A stretch of 50,014 nt of DNA from Methanobrevibacter sp. (GTDB lineage: Archaea > Methanobacteriota > Methanobacteria > Methanobacteriales > Methanobacteriaceae). The position numbers and the translations under genes were made by a program. Below the pieces are notes generated by a model, which searched no databases, was not told where the DNA came from, and worked only from the letters and a program-made list of their open reading frames with translations. Where the stretch lies: positions 1 through 50,014 of the forward strand of contig JAFUCN010000017.1 in NCBI GenBank assembly GCA_017459665.1. Reading direction: 5' to 3'. Every line of letters starts with the position of its first letter. Positions within the stretch are counted from its first letter, which is position 1. Shown in pieces: positions 42,611-50,014 of this stretch.

Positions 42611-43921
42611 ATGTATAAAAGATTAATTGTTTTTATTTTAATAGGTTTTCTAGCTGTTTCAGCTGTCAGTGCTGCAGATGAAGCTGTCGGAAGTTTCAGC
42701 GAACTTCAGGATATTATTGACAATGCTTCAGAAGGTTCTGTCATTAACCTTACAAAGGATTATGTCAATGATATGGGCCGTGAAATTAACATAGAAAAAG
42801 TATTAACAATTAATGGTAATAATCATGTTTTGGATGGAAAATCCAAATCTGGAATTTTTAATATATACTCACCAGTCATATTAAACGGCATTACATTTGT
42901 AAATGGTAAATCATCAATGGGTGGGGCTGTTTTTCAAAACAATGGTGGTGAGATTAACAATTGTATATTTAAAAACAACAAAGCCGAATATGGTGGAGCT
43001 GTCTATCAGGTGGACGGTAAGATTTCAAACTGTGAGTTTAGAAAGAACACTGCCCAAAGTGATGGTGGTGCGGTCTATCAGATGAACGGTAAGATTACTG
43101 ATTCAAAATTCACATCAAATGGTGCCAAAATTGATGGTGGTGCTGTCTATCAAGAAAACGGTGATATATCCTCATCTGAATTTAAGAATAATCATGTAGA
43201 TATTCAAGGAGGTGCTGTCAGCCAGAAAAACAGTAAGATATCAGATTCTGTTTTTAGAGGTAATGTGGCTAAAACGTCAGGCGGAGCGGTCTATCAGGAA
43301 AACAGTGTTGTTTCAGACAGTGTTTTTACCAATAACAAGGTCGATTATAAAAACGATGGACTGACATATTGGGGCGGTGCCGTTGACCAAAAGGACAGTG
43401 TAATACGTGATTCAACATTCATATCCAATTCAGCCATGTATGGTGGTGCTGTAAGCTCATACTTGGGAAACAAGATTTACAATTCAACCTTCATAGCCAA
43501 TAAGGGTATTGACGGCGGAGCGGTATTTCAACTTGAAAGCAGCATTTATGATTCCACTTTTTTAAATAATCATGCTAATCGTGGTGGAGCAGTCTATCAG
43601 GTTGAAAGTGGCGTTTATTCATCAACATTTACTGAAAATTCCGCTAATGAAGGCGGTGCTATCGAGCAGTATTCAAGTACCACTGAAGACTCATCATTTA
43701 CAAACAACACTGCCAAATACGGTGGTGCAATTTATACTGAGGATAGTGAGATTATCAACTGCACTTTCACAGGCAATCATGCTAATCACGGTGATGATAT
43801 ATATCCTGGTGGTGAAAATGGTTCTGAATATGAAATAAACACACAAAATCAGAGCGGTAATCCGATTTTGCTGTTGTTATTGTCATTGGTTGTTCCTGTT
43901 TTTTATAGGAAATTAAATTAA
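42611..43921 (+). CDS. Beta-solenoid adhesin-like protein with C-terminal anchor
   Basis: 436 residues from the ATG at 42611 (the TTG at 42602 is out of favour). A signal peptide ends around SAVSAADEA. Residues about 95-395 are twelve coils of 23-24 residues, each starting GGAV/I followed by a four-residue turn and an FxxNxA strand (one coil is 31 long), a Chlamydia POMP-like parallel beta-helix. The C-terminus is a membrane span NPILLLLLSLVVPVF plus RKLN, so it is anchored at both ends of a rod-like domain. Unlike the first two adhesins it has no Ig-like or Lys-rich tail. The stop overlaps the micro-ORF on the other strand by 4 bp. Confidence 0.85.
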   Translation: MYKRLIVFILIGFLAVSAVSAADEAVGSFSELQDIIDNASEGSVINLTKDYVNDMGREINIEKVLTINGNNHVLDGKSKSGIFNIYSPVILNGITFVNGKSSMGGAVFQNNGGEINNCIFKNNKAEYGGAVYQVDGKISNCEFRKNTAQSDGGAVYQMNGKITDSKFTSNGAKIDGGAVYQENGDISSSEFKNNHVDIQGGAVSQKNSKISDSVFRGNVAKTSGGAVYQENSVVSDSVFTNNKVDYKNDGLTYWGGAVDQKDSVIRDSTFISNSAMYGGAVSSYLGNKIYNSTFIANKGIDGGAVFQLESSIYDSTFLNNHANRGGAVYQVESGVYSSTFTENSANEGGAIEQYSSTTEDSSFTNNTAKYGGAIYTEDSEIINCTFTGNHANHGDDIYPGGENGSEYEINTQNQSGNPILLLLLSLVVPVFYRKLN

Positions 43922-43980
43922 TTATCTTTTTCTTCTATTTCTTTTAATTTTTCTTTTATGTTGTCAATTCCTATAATCAT
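43918..43980 (-). CDS. 20-codon micro-ORF under the palindrome promoter
   Basis: Too short for routine gene calling. On the minus strand, CTGGAGGATTAAT immediately precedes ATG at 43980 and a peptide of the form MIIGIDNIKEKLKEIEE... ends at TAA (43918-43920). A TATA-like TAAATATTTAAATATC and the palindrome at 44038-44053 lie upstream in the right order and spacing. The peptide would be a charged amphipathic helix. The excellent ribosome site plus a shared operator argue for expression; function unknown. Confidence 0.55.
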   Translation of the reverse strand: MIIGIDNIKEKLKEIEEKDN

Positions 43981-44037
43981 ATTAATCCTCCAGTTTTTTT
44001 TAATTAATATTATGTTTATTTTAATGATATTTAAATA

Positions 44038-44053
44038 TTTAGGCATACCTAAA
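44038..44053. promoter_or_regulatory. TTTAGGCATACCTAAA palindrome over a minus-strand promoter
   Basis: One central mismatch pair from a perfect TTTAGGCATGCCTAAA palindrome. On the minus strand it is followed at once by a TATA-like ATTTAAATATCATT, exactly the order seen at 13332. It would control the micro-ORF at 43918-43980. Confidence 0.6.
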
Positions 44054-44081
44054 TTTTTTAAAAATCTAAAAAATAATAAAA

Positions 44082-44765
44082 TTAGAGATGAGAAACAATC
44101 AAATCAAAGAGTTCCTTGGTTTTGTCGGTTGCAGTCCTCTCTGAAATATCTTCTGGTATTTCATAAACAAATGTAGGATAGCCTGCCTGAGCTATAGGTT
44201 TTGATACCAAAACGGCAGAAGTGGATTTATAAGTTTCATTGCCTGTAACCGGATAATAGTTGAAATCGGTTGTATTATTGATTTGACCGGCAATATTGAC
44301 TGACACATCATCCATTTCAGGTGTTGCCAGATAGAATCCCTGTCCGTAGGATGCAATATGTGAATGGCTAATGATTACTGCATCGGCATCTGAAGATGTA
44401 ACATGAGGATTTATAAAGTCATGAACAAGACTTTCACCGTTTGCACGGCCAATGCTGTAGTCATCAGGATGATCTGTTACAGTAACCTTATAATTGATAA
44501 TCTTCACGTTATCGTTGCCGTATTCCTTTGCAGCTTCTATTTCAGGCTCGATTGACAATGTTTCCCTTGGATGGATGCCTGTTATGAGTGCAATGGCAAC
44601 TGGTGCACTTTCATTTCCAGAAATGCCAACTTCAACACTTCCTATGTCTGTATCTGCAAGGGTAGTGTATGAAATTTCATTGTAATTGTAATTTTGCATA
44701 AAGGCAATGCCTCCAACGACTAAAAGAAGAGCAATAATAAGAATAATTTTAGTGGCTTTTTTCAC
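44082..44765 (-). CDS. Membrane-anchored protein resembling M14-type metallocarboxypeptidase-like hydrolases
   Basis: 227 residues, starting at GTG with AGGTGAT upstream. An N-terminal span (ILIIALLLVVGGIAFM) precedes an extracytoplasmic domain with APVAIALITGIHPRETLSIEPEIEAAKEYG, reminiscent of the HxxE zinc motif of M14/AstE-like enzymes, then ISHSHIASYGQGFYLATPEM and the end FVYEIPED where a catalytic Glu could lie. The evidence is motif-level only. If true it may trim peptide or amide bonds in the envelope. Divergent from the FAD protein at 44852. Confidence 0.5.
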   Translation of the reverse strand: MKKATKIILIIALLLVVGGIAFMQNYNYNEISYTTLADTDIGSVEVGISGNESAPVAIALITGIHPRETLSIEPEIEAAKEYGNDNVKIINYKVTVTDHPDDYSIGRANGESLVHDFINPHVTSSDADAVIISHSHIASYGQGFYLATPEMDDVSVNIAGQINNTTDFNYYPVTGNETYKSTSAVLVSKPIAQAGYPTFVYEIPEDISERTATDKTKELFDLIVSHL

Positions 44766-44851
44766 TTTATCACCTTATTAATTAATATTGGGTTAAAAAT
44801 ATATATTCTTTTTAACAAAATTTTAACTAATTATTCAAATGAGGATTATTC

Positions 44852-46300
44852 ATGGATTACGATGTTATTTATATTGGAAGCGGAAACGCATCATGGCAAG
44901 GTGGCCGATTTTTAAGAAAGGCAGGACTGAAAGTATTGATTATCGAAGAAGGCTTGTATGGTGGAGCATGTGCTAACAGAGGATGCAACACAAAAGCTAT
45001 TCTTGACGGACCATATGAAGTAAAGGCACTTACACAAAACTATGAAGGAATTGGAAAGGTAGGCGAGTTTGACGTTGACTGGAAAGAGCTAGTCCAACAT
45101 AAAAGAAAAAGAATTGCAGGAATGTCTCTGTTTTTAGATGGCAAGTTCGATGAATATGACCTTGACGTGGCACACGGAAAAGGAGTAATCGTTGATGAAC
45201 ATACAGTACAGGTAGGGGATAAAAAGTTCACAACAGATAAAATCGTAATCACTACAGGTCTAAAGCCAGTAATACCAGACATTCCAGGTAAGGAATACCT
45301 TCATGACAGCAATGACTTTTTGGATATTGACGAGCTTCCAAAACATGCAATCATTATTGGAGCAGGTTTTGTCGGAATGGAAGTCGCATCAATCCTTGCT
45401 GAAGCTGGCCTTGAAGCAGATGTGATGATAAGAGGCAATATGGCATTGAAATACTTCCACCAGCCTTACGTTCAAAGGGTAATCAGGATTCTTGAAGACA
45501 AAAACATTCGATTCCACTTCAACGAGGAGGTCAGTGAAGTCATAAGCAATGTTGAAATTGATGATCCGGAAGCTAAAGTAAACAATGCCGTTCAGGGTAT
45601 CAATGCAAATGAGGATTTAAGGGATCCTGATGCAAAACGTGAAAATAAAGCCTATGAAGACGGATTTACAGTTAACTTCAAAAGCGGATTGAGCCTAACC
45701 GGAGACTATGTTGTTGCTGCAATGGGAAGAACTGCAAACGTTGAAGATATAGGGCTTGAAAACGTTGGCTTGACTTACACAAGAAACGGAATTAAGGTAA
45801 ACGGACACCTGCAGACCGATGTGCCAAACATTTATGCTGCAGGAGATGTTGCAGATACAGGAATTGCAAAGCTTGTAACCGTAGCGATACATCAGTCAAA
45901 ATACCTTGCAAAGGAACTTTTGGGCGAAGCCGATGAGATAACATATCCTGCCGTTCCAGCCGTTGCTTACACAATTCCAAGAATAGCTACAGTTGGTGTG
46001 CCTGCTTATGTGGCTTTGAAAAGTGACGATTATGAAGTTCACACAATAACATACGGCAATGCATACTCAGCAGTGCTTAAAAACGACAGAACTGCAGAGG
46101 CAAAAGTGATTGTTGATAAAGATCTGCAGATTGTAGGTGCCGAGATTTATGCGCCTGACGCTGAAAATGTAGCAAACATGTTTGCATTCATCATAAACAA
46201 AAAGATAACTCTTGAAGAGCTGGATTACATGATTTACACATTCCCTTCAAGCAGTGCAGTATGCCTCTACAAGCTACACAACATACATTACAAATTCTAG
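44852..46300 (+). CDS. FAD-dependent disulfide oxidoreductase-like protein (mercuric/lipoamide reductase fold)
   Basis: 482 residues, GAGGATTATTC before the ATG. VIYIGSGNASWQGG binds FAD; the redox disulfide CANRGC (Cys40, Cys45) has the CX4C spacing of class I enzymes; the second dinucleotide fold is AIIIGAGFVGMEVASILAEAG and the FAD end is NIYAAGDVADT. But the C-terminal HPTLSE equivalent reads FPSSSA, with Phe464 and Ala469 replacing the catalytic His and Glu. An acidic insertion (about residues 235-275, DDPEAKVNNAVQGINANEDLRDPDAKREN) interrupts the NAD domain. It therefore probably acts in an altered way, perhaps not as a classic reductase. The small gene at 46309 follows by 8 bp. Confidence 0.8.
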   Translation: MDYDVIYIGSGNASWQGGRFLRKAGLKVLIIEEGLYGGACANRGCNTKAILDGPYEVKALTQNYEGIGKVGEFDVDWKELVQHKRKRIAGMSLFLDGKFDEYDLDVAHGKGVIVDEHTVQVGDKKFTTDKIVITTGLKPVIPDIPGKEYLHDSNDFLDIDELPKHAIIIGAGFVGMEVASILAEAGLEADVMIRGNMALKYFHQPYVQRVIRILEDKNIRFHFNEEVSEVISNVEIDDPEAKVNNAVQGINANEDLRDPDAKRENKAYEDGFTVNFKSGLSLTGDYVVAAMGRTANVEDIGLENVGLTYTRNGIKVNGHLQTDVPNIYAAGDVADTGIAKLVTVAIHQSKYLAKELLGEADEITYPAVPAVAYTIPRIATVGVPAYVALKSDDYEVHTITYGNAYSAVLKNDRTAEAKVIVDKDLQIVGAEIYAPDAENVANMFAFIINKKITLEELDYMIYTFPSSSAVCLYKLHNIHYKF

Positions 46301-46308
46301 GTGATTAG

Positions 46309-46638
46309 ATGGGTGAAAACGAGATTACTTACGACGACATTCTTGAATATGAATCATTGTTTTCACTTGCACCATCTTTTCTTTTAGAAAGCTTTGCAAA
46401 AAGGGAATCGAACCTTGTCTTAAAGTTCAAATCAACAATCCAGTCATATATGAATAATCTGGATAATGAGCAAAAAGGAAAACTGGACATTATTCTAGAC
46501 AGCGACATTAGCCAACTGCAGAGTCTGATGCAGGAGGCCTACCAAAAGACAAATAAAAAACAGTTCAGGATTCTGGCCAATCCAAGATATAAGCACTTCA
46601 TTGATGTGAACCTTGATGAAATAAGAAAGATGCTTTAA
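46309..46638 (+). CDS. Small hypothetical protein co-transcribed with the FAD protein
   Basis: 109 residues, AGGTGATTAG before the ATG. Predominantly helical, charged, no signal peptide or Cys (YDDILEYESLFSLAPSFLLESFAKRES, KSTIQSYMNNLDNEQKGKLDIIL). No family recognised. Tight spacing with the FAD oxidoreductase-like gene suggests a partner or regulatory subunit. Confidence 0.65.
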   Translation: MGENEITYDDILEYESLFSLAPSFLLESFAKRESNLVLKFKSTIQSYMNNLDNEQKGKLDIILDSDISQLQSLMQEAYQKTNKKQFRILANPRYKHFIDVNLDEIRKML

Positions 46639-46673
46639 ATTATTTTTTATGCATACTAAATTTTACAAAAATC

Positions 46674-46680
46674 TTTATAA
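46674..46680 (+). promoter_or_regulatory. TATA-like element upstream of the transglutaminase surface gene
   Basis: AAAATCTTTATAAGC lies about 65-70 bases before the TTG at 46745, giving a leader of roughly 45 nt that includes the GAGGTAATTTA ribosome site. Just upstream, TTTATGCATACTAAA only loosely recalls the palindrome family. Confidence 0.45.
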
Positions 46681-46744
46681 GCATTCCTTTAGATAAATAT
46701 TAAAGTAGTTTTTGATTATAATTTATAGATTGAGGTAATTTATT

Positions 46745-49018
46745 TTGAACAAAAAAATAATATTGTCAGTATTTTTTGTATTGCTATTGTTTTTATCAGC
46801 AAGTGCGATTCATGCAAGTGATGACAACACAACCGAGTTAAATGATGCTGATAATATTCTAATCGATGAAAACCAGATTCCTGCAGATACAGGTAATGTT
46901 AAAAACCAAACGGAACTAACACCCCAGTCTACCAATTCATACGGATATTATAATCTGATTTTAAAGGATTCAAACTCAAACGCCACACTAAAAAACAAGA
47001 CCATAAAATTCACATTAAACAACGTCAACTACACTGCCACAACAAATAGTAACGGTGTTGCAAGTGTCAATTTAAACGTAAAACCTGGAAATTATCTCGT
47101 ATCAGCATATTTTAATGGTGACAGTGAATATGGAAGCGTCAACCAGACATCTTCAGTTAAAGTGCTTGCAACAATTAAAGCCAGTGACATTTCAAAATAC
47201 TACAAAGGAAGTGAAAAGTACACTGCAACATTTTATGACTATAGGGGAAATGTTCTGGCAAATAGACAGGTTAGCATAACAGTCAACGGAAAAACATATT
47301 CCAAAAAGACAAATTCCAAAGGTTCTGTGTCTTTAGCTGTTGATTTGAAACCCGGAACATATAAGGTTACAACAACTAATCCTTCAACCGGCTATAAGCT
47401 GACAACCACATTTAAAATCCTCTCAACAATCCAGGCATCAAACCTCAAGAAGGTTGCCGGAGACAGCAAGAAATTCAGCGCCAAATTCTTTAAAAGCAAT
47501 GGAAAGCCTTTGGCAAAACAGTATGTCAAGCTTAAAATCAACAGTAAAGTCTATAAAGTCAAGACAAATTCAAAAGGTGAAATTAATTTCTCACTTAAAA
47601 GCTTTAAAAAAGGAACTTATAAGGTAATATGCTACAATAAGGACTCTTTGACAAAAACCAATAAGATTTACATTTATTCTATTGCAACCACTAAATTATC
47701 AACCAGTTTTTACAATTTCCTAAAAGACGATGAAAAGGTAATCAAAGTAGGACTTACAACCAATCTGGATGATGACTCAAACGTTGGCAAAATTATCAAA
47801 ATAAAAATCAACGGCAAAACATATTCCAAAAAAACAGACTCTGATGGTTTTGCTTACCTTAACGTATCCAATTTCAATAAGGGACTTTACTCTGTTGAAT
47901 ACAGCTATGCAGGAAACAAGTATTTCAAGGCAGCAAAAGCAACAAATCTTGTAACAATACTTAATGGTACAATTCCAAAGCTCACAGTTAAAAGCACAAC
48001 CAGTTTTGGTTACGGTGCCGGAACATTATTCAAGGTAAAGCTAACTGCAGATAATGTCCCATTAGCCAAAAGGACAATGACATTTTCAGTTGACGGAAAG
48101 ACATATACTGCAAAAACAGACAACAATGGAATTGCATCAATACCAATTGACCTTAAAATCGGAAGCTATACAATATCATACAAGACAAACACCCAATACA
48201 AGGTAAATGGAACTTCAGGGTCATGTGAGATATCTGTATTTAAGAGAAACTCAACTAAACTGATCTGGAAATGCGGAACTTCCTATAAAGATTCACTTCA
48301 GACATTTAAGATTCTCCTGACAGATACAAATGGAAATCCAATAGAAAATCAGGAAATAGAATTAACAATTGACGGTGAAACCTATAGCGAAGAAACCGAT
48401 TCTGATGGATATGCAACAATTGAGACTAGCGTTGCACTTGGAAAATACAAGGTATCAGTGAAATTTAAAGGAAACAACAATTTCATTGCAAGTTCCACAT
48501 CCAAATCAATTAATGTGGCACTTTCTCTGTTTAAAAATGGAATCAACGAAAAGACAAGCAGTTCATATTCAAGTTACTACCTCAAATCATCAAATAACTG
48601 TTATGTAAATAATGCAAAGGTTAAAGCATTGGTTAAGAAACTAACTAAAGGATTAAAAAATAATGTTGATAAGGCAAAAGCCATCTACAATTATGTACGG
48701 GACAATGTAGGTTATCAGTTCTATTATAACTCCAAAAAAGGCTCAACATCTACATTAACTGCCAAAAAGGGGAATTGTGCTGACCAGGCGCATCTGCTTG
48801 TTGCAATGTATAGGGCAGCAGGCTTTAAAGCAAGATATGTTCATGGAACAGCCACATTTGGTAGCGGAAGATACGGACATGTATGGACTCAGGTTAAGGT
48901 TGGAAACACCTGGATTTGCGCAGATCCGACAAGCTACAGAAATTCACTTGGAAAAGTAGCAAACTGGAATACCAATACATATAAGGTACACAGTAAATAT
49001 ATTAGCCTTCCGTTTTAG
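46745..49018 (+). CDS. Secreted surface protein: Ig-like repeats plus C-terminal transglutaminase-like domain
   Basis: 757 residues starting at TTG with GAGGTA upstream. A signal peptide (MNKKIILSVFFVLLLFLSASAIHA) is followed by about six Ig-like modules of roughly 85-95 residues (recurring FTLNNVNYTATTNSNGVA, TVNGKTYSKKTNSKGSV, FSVDGKTYTAKTDNNGIA patterns with GxxYxxxTxxxG). A C-terminal transglutaminase-type cysteine protease-fold domain carries Cys678 (GNCADQAHLLVAMYRAAG), His712 (YGHVWTQV) and Asp727 (ICADPTS), a complete triad. Repeats resemble those of the first two adhesins. In pseudomurein methanogens such domains occur in surface proteins; cleaving or cross-linking peptide bonds of the wall is a possibility (inference). 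Confidence 0.88.
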   Translation: MNKKIILSVFFVLLLFLSASAIHASDDNTTELNDADNILIDENQIPADTGNVKNQTELTPQSTNSYGYYNLILKDSNSNATLKNKTIKFTLNNVNYTATTNSNGVASVNLNVKPGNYLVSAYFNGDSEYGSVNQTSSVKVLATIKASDISKYYKGSEKYTATFYDYRGNVLANRQVSITVNGKTYSKKTNSKGSVSLAVDLKPGTYKVTTTNPSTGYKLTTTFKILSTIQASNLKKVAGDSKKFSAKFFKSNGKPLAKQYVKLKINSKVYKVKTNSKGEINFSLKSFKKGTYKVICYNKDSLTKTNKIYIYSIATTKLSTSFYNFLKDDEKVIKVGLTTNLDDDSNVGKIIKIKINGKTYSKKTDSDGFAYLNVSNFNKGLYSVEYSYAGNKYFKAAKATNLVTILNGTIPKLTVKSTTSFGYGAGTLFKVKLTADNVPLAKRTMTFSVDGKTYTAKTDNNGIASIPIDLKIGSYTISYKTNTQYKVNGTSGSCEISVFKRNSTKLIWKCGTSYKDSLQTFKILLTDTNGNPIENQEIELTIDGETYSEETDSDGYATIETSVALGKYKVSVKFKGNNNFIASSTSKSINVALSLFKNGINEKTSSSYSSYYLKSSNNCYVNNAKVKALVKKLTKGLKNNVDKAKAIYNYVRDNVGYQFYYNSKKGSTSTLTAKKGNCADQAHLLVAMYRAAGFKARYVHGTATFGSGRYGHVWTQVKVGNTWICADPTSYRNSLGKVANWNTNTYKVHSKYISLPF

Positions 49019-49978
49019 CTAAATCACTTCAAAACCTAGTAATTTAATATTGTTTGATATCAGTTCAGGATTATCATCTATATCATCGGATAATCTTGTA
49101 GTAATATACTTTTTATTGTCATCGGCAAAAACAGTAGCCATTGTAAGCTCATCACTATCCATCAGGACACCTGCAAGGAAGTTTGCACCACTAGAAATAC
49201 CAATACCCAATCCAAACTCTTTAGCAATTCTTTTTGACATGTTGATTGCATCACAGTCATGAATCAGAACAATATCGTCAATTAAACTTTCATCAACGAT
49301 TCCAGGAATAAAATCATCACCTATTCCTTCAATGAGATGTGAACCTTCCTCCATTCCCATCTTAAGGATTGATAATGTTGACGGTTCAAGTGCAAATATC
49401 TTTGATGATGCATCATTGTCCTTTAATCTTTTTCCTATTCCCATCAGTGTTCCGCCGGTTCCGATACCGGATATGAAAGCGTTAACGTCAGGAACGGCAT
49501 CAAGGATTTCCTTGCCTGTTGTGTTGTACTGAGCTTCAATGTTTAATGGATTATCAAATTGGAGTGGTCTGAATGCATCGTTTTTTATGGCAAACTCTTC
49601 TGCAAGTTCAAGTGCCTTTTTAAATCCACCTTCCTCTTTTGATACAAGGTGAACGTGAGCGCCATACATCTCAATCAGGTTTCTTCTCTCCAAAGACACC
49701 CAATCAGGCATGAATATATGAACGTCATGGCCGAAAAGTGCTCCGATTGCTGAAAATGAAATGCCAGTATTGCCGCTTGTAACCTCTACAATGGCCTGCC
49801 CGTCTTTTAAATCACCATTTTCTTTTGCTTTTTGAATGATATACAGTGCAATTCTGTCTTTAATGCTGCCAGAATAGTTGTAATATTCAAGCTTGGCGTA
49901 GATACTGCCTATTTTATCTTCATATTCATAGTCAATCTTTATCATTGGTGTATTACCAACTAACTTTTCGATATTCAT
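49019..49978 (-). CDS. Cysteine synthase (O-acetyl- or O-phosphoserine sulfhydrylase type)
   Basis: 319 residues, GGAATG before the ATG. The fold-type II PLP enzyme motifs are all visible: KLVGNTPMIKI, YSGSIKDRIALY with the PLP Lys40, VEVTSGNTGISFSAIGALFG, GIGTGGTLMGIGKRL and the SSGANF loop. It forms cysteine from an activated serine and sulfide (CysK/CysM group). The variant YNYSGSIKDR in place of NPGGSVKDR is a deviation at the acceptor site. Its stop is adjacent to the stop of the transglutaminase surface gene. Substrate specificity is not resolved, so no symbol is given. Confidence 0.88.
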   Translation of the reverse strand: MNIEKLVGNTPMIKIDYEYEDKIGSIYAKLEYYNYSGSIKDRIALYIIQKAKENGDLKDGQAIVEVTSGNTGISFSAIGALFGHDVHIFMPDWVSLERRNLIEMYGAHVHLVSKEEGGFKKALELAEEFAIKNDAFRPLQFDNPLNIEAQYNTTGKEILDAVPDVNAFISGIGTGGTLMGIGKRLKDNDASSKIFALEPSTLSILKMGMEEGSHLIEGIGDDFIPGIVDESLIDDIVLIHDCDAINMSKRIAKEFGLGIGISSGANFLAGVLMDSDELTMATVFADDNKKYITTRLSDDIDDNPELISNNIKLLGFEVI

Positions 49979-50014
49979 AGCATTCCATCCAATTCAATGA
50001 TATAACATTATTAT

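Noticed and set aside
42903-43838. Regular DNA repeats suggesting a CRISPR array
   Set aside because: The periodicity follows codons for GGAV beta-solenoid coils in one long ORF; the units are imperfect with no constant repeat and unique spacers.
46645-46665. TTTATGCATACTAAA as another metalloregulator site
   Set aside because: Lacks the TTAGG half; too degenerate to include.
1-50014. tRNA, rRNA or riboswitch genes
   Set aside because: I saw no cloverleaf with a TTCGAAT loop, no rRNA sequence and no known riboswitch core in the intergenic spaces; a covariance-model scan was not possible.

Overview
The window looks like chromosome of a gut- or rumen-type methanogenic archaeon of the order Methanobacteriales, most likely Methanobrevibacter or a close relative. 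The evidence is low G+C DNA, archaeal TATA-type promoters, ribosome binding sites of the form AGGTGAT (matching the Methanobacteriales 16S 3' end), occasional TTG/GTG starts, and several huge Asn/Thr/Ser-rich beta-helix 'adhesin-like' proteins with Lys-rich Ig-like tails. No methanogenesis, rRNA, tRNA or CRISPR locus is present, so the genus call is inference.

Layout. 1-8073: two tandem adhesin-like surface proteins; the first is cut by the window edge, the second carries a papain-type cysteine peptidase domain. 8218-16739: radical SAM/B12-binding protein, a GNAT plus zinc-ribbon protein, an NhaC-type antiporter, a SAM methyltransferase, a Cas4/AddB-like nuclease, an iron-sulfur flavoprotein, an alpha/beta-hydrolase-fold protein and a 2[4Fe-4S] ferredoxin. 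16732-20291: NAD kinase, an ABM monooxygenase-like protein, the iron-sulfur scaffold/GGGtGRT pair and a Nudix hydrolase. 20291-21697: a 1.4 kb accessory cassette (winged-helix regulator, DUF3467-like protein, frameshifted second regulator) flanked by exact 31-bp direct repeats, each centred on a palindrome at the 3' end of a host gene. 21699-26069: amidohydrolase plus an unknown gene, malate dehydrogenase, SstT-type serine/threonine symporter and bacterial-type D-aminoacyl-tRNA deacylase. 26130-29646: an XpaC-like/zinc-ribbon/TelA/membrane/TPR cluster. 29645-31663: a TetR regulator with two operators, a frameshifted GNAT gene and a second iron-sulfur flavoprotein. 31678-36975: acetyltransferase, acyltransferase, AIM24-like protein, FMN split-barrel protein, C_GCAxxG_C_C protein, uracil-DNA glycosylase, a secreted protein and a YkgJ-type cysteine-cluster protein. 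37179-41702: a MarR regulator with two tandem paralogous MFS transporters, and a third MFS gene read divergently. 41721-49978: small winged-helix protein, anchored Ig-like protein, a small beta-solenoid adhesin, a 20-codon micro-ORF, an M14-like secreted protein, a divergent disulfide-oxidoreductase-like flavoprotein, a transglutaminase-domain surface protein and cysteine synthase.

How the parts relate. Two themes recur: cell-surface display (five secreted/anchored proteins with shared Ig-like modules, two of them with cysteine-protease-fold catalytic domains) and redox/Fe-S chemistry (ferredoxin, two Isf-like flavoproteins, scaffold pair, C_GCAxxG_C_C protein, FAD protein). A TTTAGGCATGCCTAAA palindrome at three promoters (radical SAM gene, methyltransferase, micro-ORF) resembles DtxR/SirR-type metalloregulator operators and suggests a small metal-responsive regulon. 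The cassette between 20291 and 21697 and this regulon with its micro-ORF are the best candidates for undescribed biology. Two coding frames are each broken by what looks like one missing base in a homopolymer; they may be true pseudogenes or sequencing/assembly errors.
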